The notes beneath the pieces were generated by a model. It did not search any database, had not been told where the DNA came from, and saw only the letters and a program-made list of their open reading frames with translations. This document shows positions 19,831 through 27,906 of a stretch of DNA of 31,587 nt, in pieces; the stretch's first letter is position 1; each line of letters opens with the position of its first letter. Source of the DNA: Tritrichomonas musculus (lineage: Eukaryota; Parabasalia; Tritrichomonadida; Tritrichomonadidae); the NCBI GenBank assembly GCA_039105265.1, contig JAPFFF010000201.1, forward strand, positions 1-31,587, given 5' to 3'. A program made the position numbers and the translations under genes.

Positions 19831-21179
19831 TTTAATTGTTCTACCAAATATAAATTGAATTTTTTTTTACACAACTTTACTAGTTTAATGAGGAAATTTA
19901 ATTACTTTAAATATCAAAAGAAGATTATAAAAATAATTTTACATGAAATATAATCAGATGAAAATGCCTAACTAAAAATATAAAAATAAAAATTGATATT
20001 TTCATCAAACTTTTTAATTGAAAATAAAATTTTAGTGTGAAAACTCCATTTTTATTACAATATTACATAATTTTCTACATGTTTTTCTATTTCTGAAATT
20101 AGAAAATACAATATTAATATATGCGCAGTTAAAATTAAAAAAATAGATGATGATTAAAGATTAATTTAGATTTGTTTGAATTAAAATGCAAGTAAAATAC
20201 TATAAATATATATTTAATTGGATGTTAATAAAAGTGTTGAGTAAGAGTTTCAATGCAAAAACAACAAAAATATAATAATTATGATATTACTTAGAATAAG
20301 TAGTTAAAAATCAAATTTTGGAATCATTATTCTGTATTAATCACTTAATAATAATTATTAAATACTTTTTTTATGAGAATATACTTGCATCCATTAATAT
20401 CATAATTTGATTTTTATAATTTGATTTAATATTGATATAATTATGCATTATTTTGAATTATTGAAAGCAATTACATGATATAATGTTGAATTGGCACACA
20501 TTGGAGTAAATTAAAAACAAATATATAAGATTAAATAAAAAAATCATGAATATAATAAAAAATGATTAGAATGCTTGCTTATATAATTTATGACATGTTA
20601 AACTGATCAACACAGTCTAAAAATCAAAGAAACATTAAAAAAAAAGATATTTTGTAGAGAATAAAAAAAGCTTTAACAAGACTAACGATAATCATGTTTA
20701 TTTGTAAAAATAAAAAAAGAAGGCTCGAAAAGAAAACAGAAAAAATGAGAAATGAGCCTGCTGATAAGTAATCAATTATTAGATTTTGGAAAAGAAAAAA
20801 AATAAAATCATTTGAAACCTCAATATTCTGATAAATCATACTAGATACTACTAATTTCTGTAAGAATGTTACCCGAAATTTTGAATACATTTCATGTAAT
20901 TTAAATATTATCATCGATCAAAATTTGAGATTTTTTTTTGTTTGCACCATCAAGTTGTCAAGATATCATATATAAACATTTTATAAGGAATGATAGCATT
21001 TGCTAAAAAGAACATCTAAAAAATTGGAAATATTTACTCTAAAAAACAATTATAAACGTACAAAAAAAAAATAATTCAAAAAATTGAATTAGAAAAAAAG
21101 AATTGTCGAAAAATAAAAAAAATTGAATAAAAAAATTATAAAATAAAAAAAATAAAATTATTTTTTCTGAGAATAAACC
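19831..21179. other. 5' flank of the transposase gene inside the transposon
   Basis: 1.3 kb of A+T-rich sequence. The only frame of any length is 20624-20914 (minus, 96 codons, very hydrophobic), listed separately. Nothing else is recognised. Confidence 0.5.
20624..20914 (-). CDS. Doubtful hydrophobic ORF, 96 aa
   Basis: Begins with ATG (MIIFKLHEMYSKF) and encodes Phe/Leu/Ile/Ser-rich sequence that could form two or three membrane helices (around residues 34-48, 52-70 and 73-95). Such composition arises easily from T-rich DNA on the sense strand, and no initiator or homologue is recognisable. If real it would be a second gene of the pogo-type transposon, which would be unusual for the superfamily. 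Confidence 0.15.
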   Translation of the reverse strand: MIIFKLHEMYSKFRVTFLQKLVVSSMIYQNIEVSNDFIFFLFQNLIIDYLSAGSFLIFSVFFSSLLFLFLQINMIIVSLVKAFFILYKISFFLMFL

Positions 21180-21219
21180 ATTGAATACGCAAACTCACTA
21201 AATTCGTGGGAGTAATGGG
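21180..21219. repeat. Right terminal inverted repeat of the pogo-type transposon
   Basis: Exact inverted copy of 15888-15927, followed by TA. Confidence 0.9.
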
Positions 21220-21399
21220 TAATCAAAGTATGATGAGACAAAAAGACTATCCGTAGAACAAATAATTAACGAATGTTGAAAATACGGAAATATTCGGGGA
21301 TCAATCAAAGATCTAGCCCTATATAGGTGAATAAAATACGCGTTAGAACTGCTTAATGGGTGTTATAGAAGTAAAATATAATAAAAATCTCAAACATAG

Positions 21400-21765
21400 A
21401 GTAAAAAAAAAAAAAAAAAAAAAAAGAAAAGGCATTAACTTCAAACGAAAAAGCAGAAATGATAAAAAGAATGATATCCATGCCAAAATTACAGCCATTA
21501 TTGTGCTTCTCCTGATGTTTGAAATGCTTGTCATATCTTTATTTGCTATGTTTTCTTTTATTAGTTTAAAAATAATTTTCGCTGCAAGCCTTTTCAAAGA
21601 ATGAGTCAAAAATCTGGGTGATGCGAGTAGAGTGAGTCCACAATATTATAACATTAATTGAATTGCATTTTAATAAGTATAATGCTAGTGAACATTCTTT
21701 GCTTCCATGTCCATCCATTACCATGAGAGATTTTTTGTTTCTTAGAGATTTATATAATTATTTTT
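21400..21765 (-). pseudogene. C-terminal half of an older pogo-type transposase remnant
   Basis: On minus, from 21750 leftward, a frame reads KSLMVMDGHGSKECSLALYLLKC... then ILWTHSTRITQIFDSFFEKAC. This matches the DDE_1 core: catalytic Asp in MDGHGS, then the strand and the HSTxxxQxxD third-acid region. A neighbouring frame continues with KLIKENIANKDMTSISNIRR and a final AW motif, typical of pogo C-termini. Stops and a frame change show that it is dead. The gene is interrupted at 21765 by the virus-like element; its other half lies beyond 24957. Confidence 0.7.
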
Positions 21766-22259
21766 AGTAGTGTATAGGTGGCGCGTACGCCTACTAGATA
21801 CGAAATTCGTCGAAAACGGCCCTTAAATGGGTAGTTACGAGCATGGAAACGCGTTTTTCGAAAGTCCCAAAAAGAGCCCCAAATGGGCCTTAAATGACCC
21901 GTTTTCAGCATTCCGACGAGTTATGCCTATCGTGAATTCCTCGCGTGACATGTCCATCATGTATTTCTCGTGTGAATCGCACACTCGGAGAGTCTAGTTA
22001 CGGTGCTCGAAATGAAGGCCTACTAGATACGAAATTCGTCGAAAATGGCCCTAAAATGGGTAGTTACGGTGCTCGTGAGAGATCCTCGTTTGTGACCATC
22101 CCGTGACGATTTTCGTGGTGGTTATGTCCGGTAAAGAGTCTCGTGTGGGGTGAAATGGACGCCTACTAAATATTGTTTATACCTCATGAGTGATAAATAG
22201 TGGGGTGAGTGAGTGTGGGGTGTTCGTGGATGGGTGATCTCGTGAGGGACCTACCAACT
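21766..22259. repeat. Left long terminal inverted repeat of the virus-like element
   Basis: 494 bp, about 99 percent identical to the inverted right copy. It contains a subterminal direct repeat: a block from CCTACTAGATACGAAATTCG through GGGTAGTTACG occurs at about 21799 and again near 22019, and a shorter CGCCTACTA copy lies near 22161. The plus-strand gene starts 17 bp inside the inner edge, so its promoter must lie in this repeat. Confidence 0.9.
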
Positions 22260-22275
22260 TTTTAGTCGAAATCAA

Positions 22276-23259
22276 ATGACCTCGAAGGGTAAAACCGGAA
22301 TGAAAGAACTGATGGACATTGTCCTTGGGTTGAAACAAGACGTGAAGCGCATGAACAACCTCATCTCTCTACAAGGTGCTCAAAGTTTGGTCGAGAAGCA
22401 CAATCATTCGAATCCGAATAGTCGATGGGCCCTCAAGAAGCTCGATGTTAATGGACCTGCCGTTCTGAATAACACGCCTGATGTCAACAACGATGGTGTC
22501 CCTAATGTAATCATCGTCGACAAGAACAACAACCCAGTCTACGCGAACGGATACACAACAGTCCAATCCGACTGGCCAAACACTTTGGCATACCATTCAA
22601 CATATCCCGACAAAGCATCTCGTGCTGAATATAAGCGACGACATGACGGCAAAGCCATCACGAAACGTGGCTTCATCAATGACACATTGGGTGTCATCTA
22701 CTTTGACTACAATCGTGCACAACATCCTGAGCAAATCCATCAAGTAGGTACCGTCATCGGAACTAACGTTTCTCAGACTCCTCAATGGTACCAGAACGTA
22801 TTGGAGAACCCCAAGAGCGGCTATCGAATGAAGAAGCCTCGTAAACAATCCGCTTACGAGATGTTCAACAAGTACGTCTTCACTGATGCCTTCAATGCTG
22901 CTATCGCTCAGATCGAAGATGCCCATCGCACCACCATTCCTGGGCAACATAAGATGGTCCTCCATTCGAAGTTATGCGGTAGTTACTGGAAGTCTCAGAT
23001 CAAAGCCGCATTGAATCTCCCAGACGAATTCGACAAGATCAAGCGTAAGAAGAACTCACAACCCATCATCGAAAACCAAGTCTATGCATGCATGATCGCT
23101 CACAAAGACAACAGTAACACTCACGCATACGATGTACTGTATTATCGTCTCATTAGGGATATATGCCAAGTCTTGAACCTTGAATTAACTCCCGCTCTAC
23201 AACCACCTGCCAACTACCCTGACCTAAATAGTCTTGGATCAGGACGGGTATCTTGTTGA
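22276..23259 (+). CDS. Virus-like element gene A, 327 aa, function unknown
   Basis: An open frame from ATG (MTSKGKTGMKELMDIVLGLK) with balanced codon use unlike the A+T-rich neighbourhood. A short amphipathic helix (about residues 9-35) could form a coiled coil. About 55-95 contains an Asp/Asn-rich segment (DVNNDGVPNVIIVDKNN) followed by NGYTT, which I loosely associate with hypothetical proteins of large DNA viruses and Mavericks but cannot verify. The remainder is a soluble mixed fold with no nuclease, protease or ATPase motif that I can identify. A structural or nucleic-acid-binding role is a guess. Its 3' end overlaps the convergent gene region on the other strand by about 100 bp. Confidence 0.75.
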   Translation: MTSKGKTGMKELMDIVLGLKQDVKRMNNLISLQGAQSLVEKHNHSNPNSRWALKKLDVNGPAVLNNTPDVNNDGVPNVIIVDKNNNPVYANGYTTVQSDWPNTLAYHSTYPDKASRAEYKRRHDGKAITKRGFINDTLGVIYFDYNRAQHPEQIHQVGTVIGTNVSQTPQWYQNVLENPKSGYRMKKPRKQSAYEMFNKYVFTDAFNAAIAQIEDAHRTTIPGQHKMVLHSKLCGSYWKSQIKAALNLPDEFDKIKRKKNSQPIIENQVYACMIAHKDNSNTHAYDVLYYRLIRDICQVLNLELTPALQPPANYPDLNSLGSGRVSC

Positions 23260-24409
23260 CGTTCTTGTAGTTGGTGGCCCGGATCTCACGTTCTTCGTAG
23301 GTGTAGTCGGTGATGTCATCGATATTGGTTCGTGGTGTTTCGAAGATCCCGGTGAGGTCGAACATGATCTTGAATGGCTTACGTTCCCTCTTGTAGACGG
23401 TGTTCTCAAGGAAGTCGAAGATGCCTTCGAGACGGTGGATCTCGTTGAGGTAGTAACCAACAATGGGTTTCTTGTCGTGAGTCTTGTTGACGATCTGTGT
23501 TTCATGATACTTCTTCTTCTCGAATGCTGCTCTGGCTTTCTCTTCATCGTTGGGTTCGTTGATGGTGAGGTATTCGGGATTTGATGACGTGAACTCGTGA
23601 CCGAACTTGTCGAAGTAGTTGATCAGTTCTTCGTTTTCTTTCTCGAATAGCTTTGCTGAGTATGGCTTGAGAGGAATCATCTCTTTAGGTGGAAGTGTAC
23701 GAAGGAGAAACGGTTCGGTCATCAGCTTATCCAACATCGCTTTGTATGCTGCTTTGGATGTCTTGATTTGGGTTCTCTTTTTGTTGAGCCGTTCACGAAA
23801 GCGATTCTTCAGGGATTCGTGCTTGTTGAATTCGAAGGGGTTACTCAAAGGATCTGGTCGTGGATACAATTGCTTGAAGAACTCATCATCGGCTTTCTTC
23901 TGCTCAAATCGTTTGCGTTCGACTCCGAGTCGTTCATTGAAGCGATTCTTCAGGGATTAGTGCTTGAGGACTTCGAAGGGGTTACTCAAAGGATCTGGTG
24001 GTAAATGATGACGTAATTGATTGAGGAATCCGACATCGGTATCGATGTACCTGGTTAGAGGTCGTGGATGCTTGGGTGGCTGAGGGACCACTAACTGCTT
24101 CCCAGCTTGATATCCCTTCGCGAAGTTGTAGAAGGACATGAATTTGGTGTCATCGTTGTCGTAACCAAGTTCAAGGGCTCTATCGACGATGATACCAACT
24201 AACTCATCCACGAAACGGGACTTGTTTTGGTTGAATATCTCTTTGGTGACAATCCCTTTGATACCAAGTCTATGCTTGACTGTGTTGTATGATTCGCGGA
24301 TGTCATCGTTGCTGATGCCCAGCATACGAGCTAATCGTCTCATATGGTTGTAGTCGACTACGTTTGAATCATCGATTTCGACGGATTGGTCGTAGTTCAT
24401 TTCTTTCAT
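23153..24409 (-). pseudogene. Virus-like element gene B region, unknown function, broken
   Basis: Minus-strand coding region starting at 24409, 38 bp inside the right inverted repeat, with the same GC-rich codon use as gene A. It begins MKEMNYDQSVEIDDSNVVDY and has a helical N-terminal part (RRLARMLGISNDDIRESYNT resembles a helix-turn-helix, unproven). Further on it encodes charged, lysine-rich sequence ending in a mixed alpha/beta region. It looks broken in about one place. I recognise no family. It converges on gene A, and the two regions overlap at their 3' ends. Confidence 0.6.
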
Positions 24410-24447
24410 GGTTGATAAAAAAGCTACTCCATGATGGGCATATCCCC

Positions 24448-24956
24448 AGTTGGTAGGTCCCTCACGAGATCACCCCTCATGAGATCACCCATCCACGAAC
24501 ACCCCACACTCACTCACCCCACTATTTATCACTCATGAGGTATAAACAATATCTAGTAGGCGTCCATTTCACCCCACACGAGACTCTTTAACGGACATAA
24601 CCACCACGAAAATCGTCACGGGATGGTCACAAACGAGGATCTCTCACGAGCACCGTAACTACCCATTTTAGGGCCATTTTCGACGAATTTCGTATCTAGT
24701 AGGCCTCCATTTCGAGCACCGTAACTAGACTCTCCGAGTGTGCGATTCACACGAGAAATACATGATGGACATGTCACGCGAGGAATTCACGATAGGCATA
24801 ACTCGTCGGAATGCTGAAAACGGGTCATTTAAGGCCCATTTGGGGCTCTTTTTAGAACTTTCGAAAAACGCGTTTCCATGCTCGTAACTACCCATTTAAG
24901 GGCCGTTTTCGACGAATTTCGTATCTAGTAGGCGTACGCGCCACCTATACACTACT
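24448..24956. repeat. Right long terminal inverted repeat of the virus-like element
   Basis: 509 bp. Same sequence as the left repeat in inverted orientation, with one extra 15-bp tandem copy of a GATCACCCCTCATGA-type unit near the inner edge. It presumably carries the promoter of gene B. Confidence 0.9.
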
Positions 24957-25400
24957 TTTTTATACAAAGATAACCAATTCATTACACATATCACACACAC
25001 AAGAAATATATCCCGAGTCATTCATTCTGACTTACTGTATTCAAATCATGCTTGTCCGTTATTATTAAATTCATTTCACGCAACTAGTAATGATTGTTTT
25101 GAATTTGATAATACTATAAATAATAGAAGTGCTGTGCCGCTGCTATATGTGTGGAATATCAATATTTTACATAAACATGTTACACCTGCCATTGTAATGA
25201 CTTTTTCTCTTATCAAAGAGCTCATCATTGTCTAATCTGCTCCAATTAGTAATGAAGAAGGACATTCTTTGAAGACTTCATGTTCCTCAGAAGCAGCATC
25301 AAACCTTTCTTCAGAAATATTGGTTGGAAGTTCGAAGCTAAAACCGAACTATTTTGCTGTGTCTTAAACCCACTGCCTAAATGGTTTATTTTTGTAATTC
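24957..25400 (-). pseudogene. N-terminal half of the older pogo-type transposase remnant
   Basis: On minus, from about 25400, the sequence reads KPFRQWV (remains of a CENP-B-type helix-turn-helix), then NISEERFDAASEEHEVFKEC and PSSLLIGAD, a DDE_1-like PSLIFNxDET region in which the first acid is followed by a stop, then TMMSSLIREKVITMAGV. This is the canonical pogo order. Several stops interrupt it. Next to the junction a further open piece (MTRDIFLVCVICVMNWL) matches the GYMTxxLFxxW helix expected just before the DGH segment, which continues on the other side of the virus-like element (21400-21765). The two halves therefore come from one older transposon gene. Confidence 0.65.
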
Positions 25401-25900
25401 AAAAATTTGAATTAGTTTACGCTACGATTCAATTTTTAGCTACTCGAAGTGAATTACAAAATAAAAATAGTAAAAATAAAATGGGAATAAATTCTAACAC
25501 TAATTCTTTCATTAATTCCAAAATTAAAACTAACATTCAAATCATGCATAAATTATTCATTCGTTTTGCCATTTAATTCTGAAATGGGGATTTAGGGGTG
25601 AAAGCCCAGAATCACCATTTCTATATACTACTATTTATCCAGTATTTAATAATTAAAATGCAAAAATATACTTTATTTTTCAAAATCAAGCAAAATCTTT
25701 TATTTTATATATCATAATAATATGTTTTATTTTTAAAAATACATAAAGTACGAAAAAGCATGAGTAGCTCACCTATTTTTGAATTACAATTAATAGATGG
25801 GTTTGCATTTATTACAAATTACAACTGTCAAAGTTTGATAAAACTGGAAAAAGAATTATTCATATGTAATATATTTTGAACTATTTGAATATTATCAATG
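25401..25900. other. Spacer, no gene recognised
   Basis: A+T-rich. A small imperfect hairpin lies at about 25577-25622 (CTGAAATGGGGATT facing AATCACCATTTC). The plus-strand frame 25280-25576 runs antisense to the pogo remnant and ends in Asn/Lys/Ile-rich low complexity; I do not accept it as a gene. Confidence 0.4.
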
Positions 25901-25903
25901 GAA

Positions 25904-27705
25904 TTATAACTCGTTTTCAACAATTCGCATGTTTGGCGTGTTTAATGGTGGACTGCTGCCTATAAAAACGACGCTGATACAGAATGCAGCACCGCCAGTG
26001 ATCGTAGTTTCCCTTGGTGAATGAACTATTCCGAATGTGTCACTGCTGAGGAGGAGCTGGCAACTGTAGTTAGAACCGCAAGCAAGGATTTTATCTTCTC
26101 GTGTCTTAAAAAGTGAATGACCATGTCCTGCGTAGGCGGCCCTGATTTCGTATCCTACGAGTGATGAAATCTCTGTGAATGACGAAACTGATTCTGTTCT
26201 TTCGCCAAGGCCGAGTTCGCCCCATTTATTTGATCCACGTCCAAAGACGCGACCTTCTGTGCCTGACACACAGACGATTTCGTGACGTGAAAGTTCAGAT
26301 GCAATAGAAAAGTAGAGGATGCAGCTTTCTCTTTTGATCCATGAAGTGAAGACTCGACCTTTTGAGCTCAGAACGACGACTGAGTCATTGCTGCAGGCAA
26401 CACGATGCTTTCTCACCGTCTGGAAGAGAGGCCGCTTCGATTAGCGAATGAGGTGATTTTATGACTAAATAACGGATGATGAAGATGACTTCACCTTCAC
26501 TGCCGATAGCTGCTGAATGATAATAACAGCCATAAAGTGACACTGGATGATGATTACCGATGCCAAGAAAAGTTGGGTCGCCTTCGTTTATGTCATCATC
26601 GCAGAGAACGAGCTGCCTCTCATCACAGCAGCTTTTTGAAAACATGTAAAGTGCGCCATACCAATAACAAACGGCCGAAGCAGCAGCGAGCTGACCTCTG
26701 TCGTCTTTGATACAAAAATCAGTGAAATCTTCAATGATCGTTTTCTGAAGAGCGGAGCTGACTCTGCCATCAAAGTTGCTGCAAACTCCCTTCAGTGAAC
26801 CGTCACTCGTGACCAGCACTGCGTGTTTACCATAAGCTGAGCAAGATAGAAGTAGAGAAGTATCGAGTGACACCTTCACTGGAGGGGAAATGATTGGATG
26901 ACCACTTTTAGTTTTATTGTTATGTTTTTCACCAAGTATATTGTATTCATCATCTCCACCAACGATGATGCTTTCCACACCGCACTCTCTTTTCTTCTGA
27001 TTAAGTTCGGTATTTCTTTGTTTTTTTTGAATTTTTTACTTGATGGTGTATTGAACTAACAATCCCTTTTCTATTTTTCTTATCTTCTTGCAATTTCACA
27101 ATGATATTTGCCAATTTTTTATTTTCAATTTTTAATTGTTCAATTTCATCTTCAAAATCTTCATTTGCATCACTTTGACGTTTGTCTTTAGATTTCAAAC
27201 TCGTTTTTTTCAGATTTCAATTATTTAATTGCATCACTTTAAAATTTTAAAATCGTTATTTCTTCTTTGAGTTTCTTTATTTCTGCGTCCTTCTTTGTGT
27301 GATTTTACTCAGCAACTTTTCTGTCAAATCAGTTACCTCTGTTATGTCTTCAACGTAGAGATTTAAACCTCTGTTATGTTATGAATGAATAACAATGTCA
27401 TATTTGGACACTTGTGACTTCATAACCATCTTTTGATGAAATAAAAAGTAAATAGTTAAAATATCATTAATATTTGGCTCTACAACTTCATAATCGTAAA
27501 ATGTCTTCACAGTGATTACTTTTTCTTCTTTTGGAACTTGTTGATGAATATATTTAAGAAGGATAATCACAGGATTCTGAAAATAGTAATATTTATTACA
27601 AAAATTACTGATTAAACTATCATGATAAGAAAATCCTATCTTCAATACTCTTTTTCGATTCAGAAATTGGTAATCTTTGTTCAAATACTCTTTTTGTAGT
27701 TCCAT
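25904..27705 (-). pseudogene. Broken coiled-coil plus RCC1-like gene of a trichomonad multigene family
   Basis: Opens with ATG at 27705 (MELQKEYLNKDYQF, 108 codons of a mixed alpha/beta domain I cannot name). A Lys/Glu-rich coiled coil follows (about 27330-27230 and 27198-27001, EQLKIENKKLANIIVKLQED), with stops between pieces. The RCC1-like propeller starts at 26978 (ESIIVGGDDEYNILGE) with repeat motifs such as KHAVLVTSDGSLKG and YYHSAAIGSEGEVIF. Near 26390-26416 a single frameshift moves the frame from LPDGEKAS to VACSNDSVVVLSSKGRVF, which continues through GRVFGRGSNKWGELGLGE and GHSLFKTREDKILACGSN to a stop at 25904. VSGTEGRVF seems to lack about ten residues present in ordinary repeats. 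RCC1 repeats form seven-bladed propellers that bind chromatin, GTPases or other partners. The one-gene reading rests on order, strand and tight spacing; the first segment might be a separate gene. Confidence 0.65.
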
Positions 27706-27906
27706 ACTGGAAATAATTTCATCGAATCAGTCATTAGATGAAGTTGAATATTACAATATATGCTAATTTGAAGAGTATTCTGATTCAACCAAAAGATTAT
27801 GATCATATTATGCATTAATTTATATAAAAAAAGCATGATTATAATTAAAAAAGTTTTATTTATTTAAAATTTAAGTAATTAATGATTCGATATTGATTGT
27901 GCGCAT

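Larger units (their letters stand above)
15888..21219 (-). mobile_element. Complete-looking 5.3-kb pogo-type DNA transposon
   Basis: Inverted repeats of about 40 bp bound the element (15888-15927 and 21180-21219), starting CCCATTACTCCCACGAATTT and identical in both copies. A TA target duplication lies outside each end (15886-15887 and 21220-21221), as for the Tc1/mariner/pogo group. A single long open transposase gene lies inside on minus. The rest is A+T-rich and contains two large TTCA/ATTC tetranucleotide arrays. Identical ends and an open transposase suggest a recent, possibly still mobile copy. Confidence 0.9.
21766..24956. mobile_element. Compact GC-rich virus-like element (possibly Maverick/Polinton-related), 3,191 bp
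   Basis: Bounded by inverted repeats of 494 bp (left) and 509 bp (right) that begin AGTAGTGTATAGGTGGCGCG and differ by only about five substitutions plus one 15-bp tandem duplication in the right copy. The flanking TTTTT (21761-21765 and 24957-24961) is the probable target duplication, though a homopolymer leaves this open. G+C content is far above the surroundings. It carries two convergent gene regions, plus strand 22276-23259 and minus strand within 23153-24409. No transposase, integrase, polymerase or protease is visible. Long inverted repeats starting AG with protein genes between fit a shortened or satellite relative of Mavericks/Polintons, which are abundant in trichomonads; that assignment is inferred. 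The plus gene looks whole and the minus gene looks broken about once. The near-identical ends argue for a young insertion, later than the decayed pogo-type gene it split. Confidence 0.8.

Noticed and set aside
21343-21609. Hydrophobic tail of the minus frame through a long T-run
   Set aside because: The Phe-run comes from a homopolymer. Only the upstream part (KLIKENIANKDMTSI) is kept, as the end of the pogo remnant.
22369-22965. Minus-strand frames opposite gene A of the virus-like element
   Set aside because: They lie antisense to the better-supported plus-strand frame and follow its codon structure; shadows.
23234-24004. Plus-strand frames opposite the minus-strand gene region of the virus-like element
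   Set aside because: Val/Asp/Leu-rich translations antisense to a coding region; no start context or domain.
25280-25576. 98-codon plus-strand frame (MFLRSSIKPFF...)
   Set aside because: Antisense to the decayed pogo-type transposase and ends in Asn/Lys/Ile low complexity.
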